Shown: positions 1-8,197 of the stretch, in pieces
How the letters are laid out: each line of letters starts with the position of its first letter
How positions within the stretch are numbered: position 1 is the stretch's first letter
Assembly (NCBI GenBank): GCA_902595555.1
Contig: CACJQM010000004.1
Coordinates: 1 to 64,000, forward strand
DNA: 64,000 nt
Source of the DNA: an uncultured Bacteroidota bacterium
GTDB lineage: Bacteria > Bacteroidota > Bacteroidia > Flavobacteriales > Flavobacteriaceae
Direction of reading: 5' to 3'
Notes under the pieces: generated by a model
What the model saw: only the letters and a program-made list of their open reading frames with translations
Databases searched by the model: none
What the model was told of the DNA's origin: nothing
Translations under genes and position numbers: made by a program

Positions 1-1
1 T

Positions 2-364
2 TTAAAGGGAATAAGAATTTCTACCAACGCTTTTTTTATTAGAAAAGTATACTTAAGAAAAAATATTAAATACTTATACAAGAATGTTATTACAATCACC
101 AATAAAAGTAAAAACACAATTCAAATAATATCAAAGCATAATAAAATTTTTGAATTATTTGGTGTTAAAAAACTAAATTCAATTTTGAAAGAAAAACCAG
201 TTATACAACCAGGAAAAAAAATTACTTTAAATCTGAATTGTTTTACTAGATCAAAAATTGCGACTCTAATGGGTTATTTTTCAATTATTAGTCTTAATAA
301 TTCGACAACATTTAAAGCATACATTCCGCAAACAAAACTTTCACACCCTGAAATTTTAAATTAA
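2..364 (+). CDS. apaG: ApaG-like protein, 5' end cut off by window edge
   Basis: An open frame runs from base 2 without a stop to the TAA at 362-364 (120 codons). The first few residues lie outside the window. The pattern KGIRIS at the start, a beta-sandwich-like body with ITNKSKNTIQIISKH, then KPVIQPGKK and MGYFSI, and the ending KLSHPEILN fit the ApaG (DUF525) family, a small beta-sandwich protein linked to Co2+/Mg2+ resistance whose exact function is unclear. The family's RHW-type motif is altered here (SKHNKI), so this is a divergent copy. Its stop shares one base with the pruA start codon (TAATG), suggesting translational coupling. The identification rests on recalled family patterns only. 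Confidence 0.72.
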   Translation, partial: LKGIRISTNAFFIRKVYLRKNIKYLYKNVITITNKSKNTIQIISKHNKIFELFGVKKLNSILKEKPVIQPGKKITLNLNCFTRSKIATLMGYFSIISLNNSTTFKAYIPQTKLSHPEILN

Positions 365-1983
365 TGAATAAAATAAAAATTTACAAAGCAGAAAACGAAC
401 CTGTTCTAGGATACCACAAAGGTTCAAAGGAGAGATTAGATGTTGAAAAAACATATAATCAAATGTTTAATTCTAAAGTAGATGTTCCGCTCTACATTGG
501 AAGTGAAGAGATTTTTACTGAAAGCCGAAAAGATATCTTACCACCTCATGACCATAAAAATATTGTTGGGACATTTTCTCAAGCAAGTGAAAAACATGTA
601 AATGATGCAATTGAAAATTTAATACAAAACAAAAGCTCGTGGTCAAATACACCTTGGGAAAAAAGATGTGATATTTTTTTAAAAGCTGCTGACCTATTAG
701 CTGATAAATATAGGGCTAAAATAACTGCTGGAACGATGATTGGTCAATCTAAGAATATCTTTCAAGCTGAAATTGATGCAGCTTGTGAGTTTATAGATTT
801 TTTAAGATTTAATGTGTCATATTTGACAGAAATTTATAATGAACAACCTATAGATGGACCTGGAAAATCCAATCATCTTGAATATAGAGCTTTAGAAGGA
901 TTTGTTTATGCTGTTACCCCTTTTAATTTCACAGCTATTGGTGGAAACCTGTGTGCTAGTGCGGCTTTAATGGGAAATGTAGTTTTATGGAAACCTAGTG
1001 ATAATCAAATTTTTACAGCTAAAATAACTATGGATATTTTCAAAGAAGCTGGTCTTCCAGATGGGGTTATTAATTTAGTCACTGGAGACCCTGAGATGAT
1101 TAGTGATATAGCATTGAAACATCCGGAATTTTCAGGATTACATTTTACTGGATCTACATCAGTTTTTAGAGATTTATGGAAAAAAATTGGAAATAATATT
1201 TCATTATACAGAGACTATCCAAGAATAGTTGGAGAAACTGGTGGTAAGGATTTTATCTTTTGCCATCCAACAGCTGATATTGATGCTTCAGCAACAGCAA
1301 TTATTCGAGGTGCATTTGAATTTCAAGGTCAAAAATGTTCTGCAGCTTCAAGAATTTACATCCCTGAATCCATTTCAGATAATCTAATAAATAAGGTTGT
1401 GGAAGAAACAAAAACCATAAAGATGGGTTCACCTATTGATTTTAATAACTTTATGACTGCTGTAATACATAAAGATGCTTTCAAAAGAATATCAAGTTAC
1501 ATAGATTATGCAAAAAATAGTGATGAATGTAAAATATTACATGGTGGTAATTATGATGATACTGTTGGATATTTTGTCGAACCAACAATAATTCTTACCA
1601 CAAATCATCATTTTAAAACTATGCAAGAAGAAATTTTTGGACCAGTTGTAACATTATATGTTTATGATGATAATGATTGGAAAAACATGCTTGATATAGT
1701 TGATAATACTTCAGACTACGCTCTAACAGGTGCCTTTATATCAAAAGATGAGGCAAGTATAGATTATGCATTAAAAAAATTGAAATACAGTGCTGGAAAT
1801 TTCTATGTTAATGATAAGCCATCGGGTGCAGTAGTTGGTCAACAACCCTTTGGAGGTTGTAGAGCATCTGGAACTGATGATAAGGCAGGATCAAAACTTA
1901 ACTTACTAAGATGGGTTAGTCCTAGACTGGTTAGTCGAACACATAATCCTCCTACTGATTATCCATATGAGTATATGGATTAG
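364..1983 (+). CDS. pruA: 1-pyrroline-5-carboxylate dehydrogenase
   Basis: Aldehyde dehydrogenase-superfamily enzyme that oxidises glutamate-gamma-semialdehyde/P5C to glutamate with NAD+, the second step of proline catabolism. The 539 residues match the usual length of the stand-alone enzyme in Bacteroidota. Visible motifs are PFNFT (186-190), the Rossmann FTGS (261-264), the general-base region VGETGGKD with Glu291, and FQGQKCSAASR with catalytic Cys325. The carboxyl end RTHNPPTDYPYEYMD region is typical of the family. No proline dehydrogenase is adjacent. The gene follows apaG with a one-base stop/start overlap and converges on rsmG, overlapping it by 32 bp, so the last residues of both proteins are encoded on opposite strands of the same DNA. 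Confidence 0.96.
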   Translation: MNKIKIYKAENEPVLGYHKGSKERLDVEKTYNQMFNSKVDVPLYIGSEEIFTESRKDILPPHDHKNIVGTFSQASEKHVNDAIENLIQNKSSWSNTPWEKRCDIFLKAADLLADKYRAKITAGTMIGQSKNIFQAEIDAACEFIDFLRFNVSYLTEIYNEQPIDGPGKSNHLEYRALEGFVYAVTPFNFTAIGGNLCASAALMGNVVLWKPSDNQIFTAKITMDIFKEAGLPDGVINLVTGDPEMISDIALKHPEFSGLHFTGSTSVFRDLWKKIGNNISLYRDYPRIVGETGGKDFIFCHPTADIDASATAIIRGAFEFQGQKCSAASRIYIPESISDNLINKVVEETKTIKMGSPIDFNNFMTAVIHKDAFKRISSYIDYAKNSDECKILHGGNYDDTVGYFVEPTIILTTNHHFKTMQEEIFGPVVTLYVYDDNDWKNMLDIVDNTSDYALTGAFISKDEASIDYALKKLKYSAGNFYVNDKPSGAVVGQQPFGGCRASGTDDKAGSKLNLLRWVSPRLVSRTHNPPTDYPYEYMD

Positions 1984-2593
1984 GTATATAAAGTATTTTT
2001 TTAGTTTCAAAAAAGGGTTCAGAAAAAATCTTGTTTAAGTTCAAGATTTCAAAAATTTTCAACTTTACAATCTCATTTTCTAAATTGCCACCTTTCAAAC
2101 ATATTATTCCATTTTGAATTTTGTTAAAACTGTTTGTTTTTATTTTATTTCTGGATATACTCAATATGTTTTCTGTAGAACTAACTGCCCTATTCAAAAT
2201 AAAATCATATTCATTTGAGATATCTTGAGCATCAATTCTTTCAACAATTACATTTTTAAGATCAAGTTCAATGATAATATTATTTAAAACATCTATTTTT
2301 TTTTGTTTTCTGTCAACTAAATGAAATATTGTTTTAGGAAAAAAAATAGCTAGTGGTATCCCAGGCAAACCTCCACCAGTTCCTATATCTAAAACTTTAG
2401 TTTTTGGTTCAAACAAAATTAATTTTGAGATGCTTAGTGAATGAATTAAGTGATTTATCTGAAAGTTTTCAACATCTTTTCTTGAAACCAAATTTATTTT
2501 TTTATTCCATTCCTTAATAAGCTTTTCAAAGTGTAGTAATTTCTTAAGCTGAATATCATTTAATTGTGGAAAATATTTTTTTATCAGCTGCAT
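1952..2593 (-). CDS. rsmG: 16S rRNA (guanine527-N7)-methyltransferase RsmG
   Basis: SAM-dependent methyltransferase (GidB) that modifies G527 of 16S rRNA in the 530 loop. The 213-residue length is normal. The N-terminal segment has WNKKINLVSRKD (about 29-40). SAM motif I, VLDIGTGGGLPGIPLA, lies at 67-82, and NRAVSS with the conserved Arg is at about 134-139. The start is the ATG at 2593. A 57-bp gap separates it from the divergent aminotransferase gene. The 3' end overlaps the 3' end of pruA by 32 bp, an unusually large convergent overlap even for this compact genome. Confidence 0.95.
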   Translation of the reverse strand: MQLIKKYFPQLNDIQLKKLLHFEKLIKEWNKKINLVSRKDVENFQINHLIHSLSISKLILFEPKTKVLDIGTGGGLPGIPLAIFFPKTIFHLVDRKQKKIDVLNNIIIELDLKNVIVERIDAQDISNEYDFILNRAVSSTENILSISRNKIKTNSFNKIQNGIICLKGGNLENEIVKLKIFEILNLNKIFSEPFFETKKILYIPNPYTHMDNQ

Positions 2594-2622
2594 TTTTAAG
2601 ATATATACTAATGTAATTTAAA

Positions 2623-2630
2623 TATATTTG
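2623..2630 (+). promoter_or_regulatory. Bacteroidota -7 element for aminotransferase gene
   Basis: TATATTTG matches the Bacteroidota -7 consensus TAnnTTTG and lies 20 bases upstream of the ATG at 2651. No convincing -33 TTTG is seen. It is assigned from consensus and position only. Confidence 0.5.
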
Positions 2631-2650
2631 AAAACTATAATTTATTTCTA

Positions 2651-3838
2651 ATGAAACAATATTTGAGTAATAAAATTAATGATTTACCTGCATCTGCTAC
2701 ACTAACTATGGCTGCAAAAGCTAGAGAAATGAAAAATGAAGGGGTTGATATCATTGGTCTTAGTTTAGGAGAACCTGATTTCAACATTCCTGAGTTCATA
2801 AAAGATGCCGCAATAGATGCTATTAATGATAATTATAACTCTTATACACCAGTCGATGGTTACCTAGACCTGAAACAATCAATATCCAATAAATTCAAAA
2901 GAGATAATAATTTAAATTATAATACTAATCAAATTGTGGTATCAACCGGTGCAAAGCAGTCAATTGCTAATGCTGTTCAAGCACTAGTTAAACCTGGAGA
3001 GGAAGTTATTCTTCTTGCACCATTCTGGGTCAGTTACTCTGCAATCGTATTAATGGCAGAAGGTATTCCCAAAATAATTAAAAGTGATATTAGTTCTGAT
3101 TTCAAGGTGGATGCTGAAGAAATTGAAAAGGCAATAAGTGATAAAACTAAAATGATAATTATTAATTCTCCAAACAATCCAAGCGGCAGTATTTTTAAAT
3201 TTGAAGAATTAAATAAAATAGCATCTGTATTAATAAAATACCCACAAATTTTTGTTCTATCAGATGAAATTTATGAACATATAAATTACGGAGTTAAACA
3301 TGTAAGTTTTGCAAGCATTGCTGGAATGTATGAAAGAACAATAACCGTAAATGGAATAGCAAAAGCATTTGCAATGACTGGTTGGAGAATTGGTTACCTC
3401 GGAGCACCTGAATGGATTGCAAAAGCATGTACTAAATTACAAGGGCAAGTAACAAGTGGAGCAAATTGTATAGCACAAAAAGCTACTATTAAAGCGCTTA
3501 CTGAATCACCAAAAAAAATTAATTATATGATTCAAGAATTTAAAGAAAGAAAAAATATGATTATAAAGTTACTGAGTGAAATTAAAGGTTTTAAATTAAA
3601 TAATCCTGATGGCGCATTCTATGTTTTTCCTGATATTTCTTATTATTTCGGTAAAGAAATAGCTGGAAAAATTATTAACTCTGCATCTGATTTTGCGATG
3701 ATTATTCTTGAAAAGGCTCACGTTGCTACAGTCACGGGTGATGCATTTGGATGTCCAAAAAACATAAGAATAAGTTATGCAGCATCTCAGGAAAATATTA
3801 AAGAAGCGGTAAATAGAATAAAGAATCTTTTGAACTAA
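2651..3838 (+). CDS. Pyridoxal-phosphate aspartate-type aminotransferase
   Basis: Fold-type I aminotransferase of the class I/II (subgroup I-gamma aspartate aminotransferase) family, 395 residues. Seen directly: NSPNNPSG (172-179), SDEIYEH with PLP-contacting Asp205 and Tyr208, the Schiff-base Lys238 in NGIAKAFAMTGWRIGY, and a C-terminal NIRISYAAS segment carrying the carboxylate-binding Arg. Family members transaminate aspartate/oxaloacetate, and some also act on prephenate. It could therefore serve aspartate metabolism or complement the aromatic pathway encoded at 51-56 kb, and sequence alone does not decide. It is a single-gene unit with its own -7 element and converges on trkH with a 4-bp overlap. 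Confidence 0.93.
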   Translation: MKQYLSNKINDLPASATLTMAAKAREMKNEGVDIIGLSLGEPDFNIPEFIKDAAIDAINDNYNSYTPVDGYLDLKQSISNKFKRDNNLNYNTNQIVVSTGAKQSIANAVQALVKPGEEVILLAPFWVSYSAIVLMAEGIPKIIKSDISSDFKVDAEEIEKAISDKTKMIIINSPNNPSGSIFKFEELNKIASVLIKYPQIFVLSDEIYEHINYGVKHVSFASIAGMYERTITVNGIAKAFAMTGWRIGYLGAPEWIAKACTKLQGQVTSGANCIAQKATIKALTESPKKINYMIQEFKERKNMIIKLLSEIKGFKLNNPDGAFYVFPDISYYFGKEIAGKIINSASDFAMIILEKAHVATVTGDAFGCPKNIRISYAASQENIKEAVNRIKNLLN

Positions 3839-3843
3839 AGATT
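3824..3843. terminator. Weak bidirectional hairpin at convergent stop codons
   Basis: A 7-bp inverted repeat, AATCTTT / AAAGATT with a 6-base loop, spans the overlapping stop codons of the aminotransferase and trkH and is followed by a short T-run on the plus strand. The stem is AT-rich, so termination would be weak. It is the only terminator-like structure at this junction. Confidence 0.3.
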
Positions 3844-5337
3844 TTTCCAGAAATATGGAGTGAATATTATTAGTATTGTAAATAGCTCCAATCTTCCTAC
3901 AAGCATCAAAAATGAACACCAGATTTTAGCAAAGCCTGTGATCTGTTCATAATTAAATGCTGGACCAATCGAACCTAATGCTGGACCTACATTACCAATG
4001 GATGCAGCAGAGCCACCAATTGATGAAATAAAGTCAAGCCCTTGAGTGCTTAATACTGCAGCTCCAATGATAAATAAAATCAAGTAGAGCATAAAAAAAG
4101 CCAAAATATTTACAACCACCTCTTTCTTGACAACAGAGTGATTGTATCTTAATGGTAAGATTGCATTAGGATGTAACGATCTTTTAAATTCTAAAAAACC
4201 ATTTTTTATTAATATTAGATGTCTTGAAATTTTAATACCACCAGATGTTGATCCAGAAGATGCTCCAAAAAACATCAAGCCAAAAAACAGCATTGTTAAA
4301 AATGGGGACCAACCTGCAAAATCACCAGTCACAAATCCAGTTGTTGTCATAACCGCAACAACCTGAAAAAGTGCATGTCTAAAGCTAGCTTCTAATTTCC
4401 CATAAACTTGTGGATGATCAAAATTTGTTGAATTAAGATCAATATTTGTATTTAAAATAATTGTTGTGATTATAACAAAAAAAGAGATTAAAACTATGAA
4501 CCATATAAATTCTGTATTATATATAAGTTTCTTAAATTTTCCAATAATTGACAGATATATCAAAAGAAAATTTGTTCCAGCTAAAATCATAAAAAATACA
4601 ATTATATATTGTATTAGCGGAATAGAATTCCAATGGGATAAACTATCATTTTTTGTTGAGAATCCACCTGTTGCAATATTGCTCATTGAATGATTTATTG
4701 CATCAAACAAACTCATACCGGCAAAATTTAGTAATAATGTTTCAGCTAGTGTCAAACCAATATAAATAAACCACAATCTCTTGGCTGTATTACTAATTCT
4801 AGGGTGGATTTTGTCTCCACTAATTCCACTTCCAGGTGCTTCAGCTGAAAATAATTGCATTCCACCAATTCCAAGTAATGGTAGTATGGCTATAGCTAAA
4901 ACAATGATTCCCATCCCTCCTAACCAGTGAGTCATACTTCTCCAAAAAATAATACTTTGTGGGAGGGACTCAATATCACTGATGATACTAGATCCTGTCG
5001 TAGTATATCCTGACATTGTTTCAAAAATTAAATCTGGAATATTATTAATTGTTTCAGTAAAAACGTAAGGTAGTGATCCTGAAAAAACCATAGTAAGCCA
5101 ACCAAAAATAACAATTAGATAGCCATCACGTCTATTAATAACCTTTGTTGGGTTCCTGGAAAAAAACATTATGATTGACCCAATAACCAAACAACACAAT
5201 GACGCATAAATTATATTATTGAAAAAACCGTCCTTTAACAATAAACTTACAAAACTGGTTATTAGTATTGCAGCTGAATTAAATAAGAGTAATAAACCAA
5301 TTATGTATGATATAAGTCTGTAGTTAAACTTTGACAT
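3835..5337 (-). CDS. trkH: TrkH-family potassium uptake channel subunit
   Basis: Integral inner-membrane K+ translocating subunit of the Trk/Ktr superfamily, 500 residues, built from four membrane-pore-membrane repeats. The four pore loops are visible: TTTGSS (112-117), ATGGFST (222-228), TTTGFVTG (331-338) and SIGNVGP (446-452), each contributing a filter glycine. The glycine-rich SSGSTSGG around 360-367, after the third pore, resembles the gating loop region. It lies 2 bp downstream of trkA and is presumably co-transcribed with it, so the pair would form one K+ uptake system. Confidence 0.95.
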   Translation of the reverse strand: MSKFNYRLISYIIGLLLLFNSAAILITSFVSLLLKDGFFNNIIYASLCCLVIGSIIMFFSRNPTKVINRRDGYLIVIFGWLTMVFSGSLPYVFTETINNIPDLIFETMSGYTTTGSSIISDIESLPQSIIFWRSMTHWLGGMGIIVLAIAILPLLGIGGMQLFSAEAPGSGISGDKIHPRISNTAKRLWFIYIGLTLAETLLLNFAGMSLFDAINHSMSNIATGGFSTKNDSLSHWNSIPLIQYIIVFFMILAGTNFLLIYLSIIGKFKKLIYNTEFIWFIVLISFFVIITTIILNTNIDLNSTNFDHPQVYGKLEASFRHALFQVVAVMTTTGFVTGDFAGWSPFLTMLFFGLMFFGASSGSTSGGIKISRHLILIKNGFLEFKRSLHPNAILPLRYNHSVVKKEVVVNILAFFMLYLILFIIGAAVLSTQGLDFISSIGGSAASIGNVGPALGSIGPAFNYEQITGFAKIWCSFLMLVGRLELFTILIIFTPYFWKNL

Positions 5338-5339
5338 AA

Positions 5340-6689
5340 TTAAAGAAAGAGTTTTTCAACTTTATTTATTGCATTGTAAAGAGAGCAAACTAGTATTCTA
5401 TCTCCTTTTTTTATCACAAAATCACCTAATGCAATTTTACCAACTCCATCACGAATTACCCCGCCAATAATTGCAGATCTAGGAAAGTCTATATCTTTTA
5501 TTTTCTTTCCTTTAACCTTAGATTCTTTGCTGATTAAAAACTCAAGAACTTCAACATTCATATTATTTAGTTTGTTTAACTCTAAAATGTTACCCTTACG
5601 TATAAATCTAAAAATTTGATTGGCAGCAAGAAGTTTTTTATTAATCAGCGTATCAACCCCAATAGACTCAGATAATTCAAAATAATCGGTATTGTCTACA
5701 ATGGCAATTGTGCGACCAATATTTTTAGATTTTGCCATCAAACAAGACATTATATTTTTTTGAGAATCACCTGTTGTTGCAATAAAAGCATCCATTTCTT
5801 CTAAACTTTCTTCACTTAGAAGATCTACCCTAGTTCCATCAATATTAAGGACCAGGACATTTGACAATGAATTTGCTATATGCTCAGCCTTATCAGGATT
5901 AATTTCGACGAGTTTTACACTGTAACCATCGTTACTCAACTCTTTTGCAACTTTAAAACCTACTCTTCCTCCCCCTAGAATCATTATTTTTTCAATTTTA
6001 TCTTTTTTTGTTCCCATCAAATTATAAAGTTCATCAATACCATCACGACATGTGATAAAATATACATGATCATCCTTTTTAAAAACTGTATTTCCTCTAG
6101 GAATTGTTGCATTATGACTACCACTTCGTTCAATAGCTATTGGCATAAATTTTATACCTGGAAAAACTGAGGCAGCTTCCATGACTGTTTTACCAACAAA
6201 AGGAGCATCATTTTGAATTTTTGCAGCCATCATCTTTAATGCACCATTTTCAAAATCATGACTGTTGGTAAAACCAGAGTTATTAACAAGTAACTTAACT
6301 TCATCAGCAGCTAAATTTTCAGGAGATATAACCTCGTCTATTCCAATTGTAGAAAAATCAAATTTGTTACCATTTTCTAAAAACTCTGTATTTGTTAATC
6401 TAGCAATAGTTCTTTTTGCACCTAATTTTTTTGAAAGTATGCATGTAAAAAAATTAATTGATTCACTTGCAGTAACCCCAATCACTAGGTCAGCATTTGA
6501 TACGTTAGCTTTGTCTAAAGTTGATGGAGATGAAGAATCACCATTTACTACTTTAATATCCAAATAATTTTCCCCATCCTTGAGGTTAACCTCATTATTA
6601 TCAATCAAAGTGATATCATGAGCCTCATATGAAAGCATTTTCGATAAATGTAATCCAACTTCACCAGCTCCTGCAATAACAATTTTCAT
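5340..6689 (-). CDS. trkA: Trk system potassium uptake regulator TrkA
   Basis: Cytoplasmic regulatory subunit that assembles as a ring under TrkH and gates it in response to nucleotides. The 449 residues contain two tandem RCK units, each an NAD/nucleotide-binding Rossmann domain plus an RCK-C domain. The dinucleotide motifs are GAGEVG (7-12) and GGGRVG (239-244). Two-unit TrkA is the classic form, as opposed to one-unit KtrA. The ATG at 6689 is preceded by a TAnnTTTG element at 6717-6710. It is the first gene of the trkA-trkH operon and divergent from porT. Confidence 0.95.
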   Translation of the reverse strand: MKIVIAGAGEVGLHLSKMLSYEAHDITLIDNNEVNLKDGENYLDIKVVNGDSSSPSTLDKANVSNADLVIGVTASESINFFTCILSKKLGAKRTIARLTNTEFLENGNKFDFSTIGIDEVISPENLAADEVKLLVNNSGFTNSHDFENGALKMMAAKIQNDAPFVGKTVMEAASVFPGIKFMPIAIERSGSHNATIPRGNTVFKKDDHVYFITCRDGIDELYNLMGTKKDKIEKIMILGGGRVGFKVAKELSNDGYSVKLVEINPDKAEHIANSLSNVLVLNIDGTRVDLLSEESLEEMDAFIATTGDSQKNIMSCLMAKSKNIGRTIAIVDNTDYFELSESIGVDTLINKKLLAANQIFRFIRKGNILELNKLNNMNVEVLEFLISKESKVKGKKIKDIDFPRSAIIGGVIRDGVGKIALGDFVIKKGDRILVCSLYNAINKVEKLFL

Positions 6690-6702
6690 TATTGAGAAAT
6701 TT

Positions 6703-6765
6703 AACTAAACAAATATACTTGATTTTCGAAATTTGAATAAAATTTTAATTTTTTATTGTTTAGTT
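6703..6765. repeat. 10-bp inverted repeat in trkA-porT intergenic region
   Basis: AACTAAACAA at 6703-6712 and its exact reverse complement TTGTTTAGTT at 6756-6765 lie 43 bp apart in the 92-bp divergent gap. The left arm touches the trkA -7 element and the right arm lies just upstream of the porT -7 element. It could be an operator pair shared by both genes, or a chance match in AT-rich DNA. Confidence 0.35.
6710..6717 (-). promoter_or_regulatory. Bacteroidota -7 element for trkA
   Basis: On the minus strand this is TATATTTG, a full match to TAnnTTTG, with its 3' end 20 bases upstream of the trkA ATG at 6689. No clear -33 TTTG was found. Confidence 0.5.
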
Positions 6766-6768
6766 TAT

Positions 6769-6776
6769 TAGATTTG
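6769..6776 (+). promoter_or_regulatory. Bacteroidota -7 element abutting porT GTG start
   Basis: TAGATTTG matches TAnnTTTG and ends 5 bases before the GTG at 6782. A TTTA 21 bases upstream (6744-6747) is a one-mismatch -33 element. Bacteroidota transcription usually begins a few bases after the -7 box, so the mRNA may begin at or next to the start codon. Confidence 0.45.
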
Positions 6777-6781
6777 AAATT

Positions 6782-7465
6782 GTGTTGAATAAGATTTTAT
6801 TTTTTTTACTGATTTGTAGTCATATAAGTTATTCACAATTTAAAAATCTTCAAAATTTTGATGAAAGGGACCTGAGGTTTGGTTATTATATTGGAATCAA
6901 CCAATATGACAACAAGGTTATATATAAAAACAACACTCCATATCCTATTTCTATTGATAGAGCTGAAGGTTTTAATGTTGGGTTGATTGGAGAATTAAAA
7001 CTTAATAAAAATCTTTTCCTAAGCCTTGAACCTGGATTACATGCCAATAAAAAAAATATAATATTCAACGAAAGAGAAGAATTTACTAATTATGGTGACA
7101 CATTATGGGTTGTTAAATCAAATAACATTCATATTCCACTTTTACTTAAATATAGCGCCAAAAGACTAGATAACTTTAGACCCTATTTAAAAGCTGGTTT
7201 ATCAACATCAATTAATCTTAACGAAATTGAGGGGACACTTTCAAATAATGGTTTAGAAAATTTTAAGTTTGAAAAATTTAATTTTTACTATGAGTTGGCC
7301 TTTGGAGTTGATTTTTATTTGAGATATTTTAAATTCTCACCATCTATAAGAGGGGTTTTTTCTTTAAAAAACGAAATTCCTAATAATACTCCCGACAATC
7401 CTTGGACTAGAAATATTGATAAATTTTTGACAAGAGCTATTTTTATAAATTTCAGTTTTTATTAA
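6782..7465 (+). CDS. porT: PorT/SprT-family type IX secretion outer-membrane protein
   Basis: A 227-residue secreted beta-barrel-like protein with an N-terminal signal sequence (hydrophobic residues 4-16 ending near SYSQ). The body has FDERDLRFGYYIGIN, LSLEPGLH, IPLLLKYSAKR and RPYLKAGLS, alternating strands typical of the PorT family needed for the type IX secretion system and gliding. Context supports this: in flavobacteria I recall porT beside a SpoU methyltransferase and a BamA/TamA-like gene, exactly as here. The start is GTG (TTG at 6785 is the alternative) because no ATG precedes the signal peptide. It overlaps the convergent methyltransferase gene by 4 bp. Identity is inferred from pattern and synteny. 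Confidence 0.75.
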   Translation: MLNKILFFLLICSHISYSQFKNLQNFDERDLRFGYYIGINQYDNKVIYKNNTPYPISIDRAEGFNVGLIGELKLNKNLFLSLEPGLHANKKNIIFNEREEFTNYGDTLWVVKSNNIHIPLLLKYSAKRLDNFRPYLKAGLSTSINLNEIEGTLSNNGLENFKFEKFNFYYELAFGVDFYLRYFKFSPSIRGVFSLKNEIPNNTPDNPWTRNIDKFLTRAIFINFSFY

Positions 7466-8175
7466 ATCCTGGAGAAACTTAAAATAATTGCCAAGGAAGT
7501 AGATAGATTTAAACTCTCTGTCTTTACATCTTCATTAAACTTTGGGATTGTAAATGAATTATCTACTAATTTTTTGATTTTCTCTGAGATTCCGTGTGAT
7601 TCAGAGCCAAAAACCCAAATGCATTTATCACTAATTTTACTTTTCTCAAGTTGCTCCCCTTTTAGGTCTGCAGCATAAATAGGTAAATTTTTAGATTTTA
7701 AAAACTCAAAAATTTCAGTGTAAATTACATTTACTCTTGAAAGAGAACCCATTGATGATTGTATTACCTTTGGATTATAACAATCAACAGAGCTATTTGA
7801 GCAAATAATTTGATTAATTCCAAACCATTCGCAAGTTCTAATGATAGTGCCTAAATTACCGGGATCTGAGATATTATCTAAAACGACATAAAAGCTACTA
7901 TCCTGAATTGATTGATCTGCAATATTAAAAACAGCCAGTGTGCCATATGGTGTTTTTTGACTACTAATTGATTTAAGTTGACTTTTTGAAATTATCTCAG
8001 GTTGAAAATTATTTATTTTTTTAGAATCTAATGAATATAATTGGTCTAGCTTATATTTAGAATCTATAAATTCCTTGATTGTCTTAGTTCCCTCAACTAT
8101 GATCTTATTATATTTAACTCTATTTTTTTTAAGGCCTAATGATTTTAAGAATCTTATCTGATTTTTACCAACCAT
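7462..8175 (-). CDS. TrmH/SpoU-family RNA 2'-O-methyltransferase
   Basis: SPOUT-fold methyltransferase of 237 residues with an N-terminal substrate-binding domain and a C-terminal knotted catalytic domain. The three SpoU motifs are clear: NISDPGNLGTIIR (101-113, catalytic Asn/Arg), FGSESHG (189-195) and SLNLST (221-226). Family members methylate ribose 2'-OH groups in 23S rRNA (RlmB-like) or tRNA, and the precise target cannot be read from the sequence. The ATG at 8175 lies 22 bp from the divergent tamL-like gene. Confidence 0.92.
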   Translation of the reverse strand: MVGKNQIRFLKSLGLKKNRVKYNKIIVEGTKTIKEFIDSKYKLDQLYSLDSKKINNFQPEIISKSQLKSISSQKTPYGTLAVFNIADQSIQDSSFYVVLDNISDPGNLGTIIRTCEWFGINQIICSNSSVDCYNPKVIQSSMGSLSRVNVIYTEIFEFLKSKNLPIYAADLKGEQLEKSKISDKCIWVFGSESHGISEKIKKLVDNSFTIPKFNEDVKTESLNLSTSLAIILSFSRI

Positions 8176-8185
8176 ATATTAAATG

Positions 8186-8193
8186 TATTTTTG
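8186..8193 (+). promoter_or_regulatory. Bacteroidota -7 element abutting tamL-like GTG start
   Basis: TATTTTTG matches TAnnTTTG and ends 4 bases before the GTG at 8198. TTTA at 8164-8167 sits 18 bases upstream as a near-match -33 element. This is the same geometry as at porT, so a leaderless mRNA is possible. Confidence 0.45.
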
Positions 8194-8197
8194 AATT

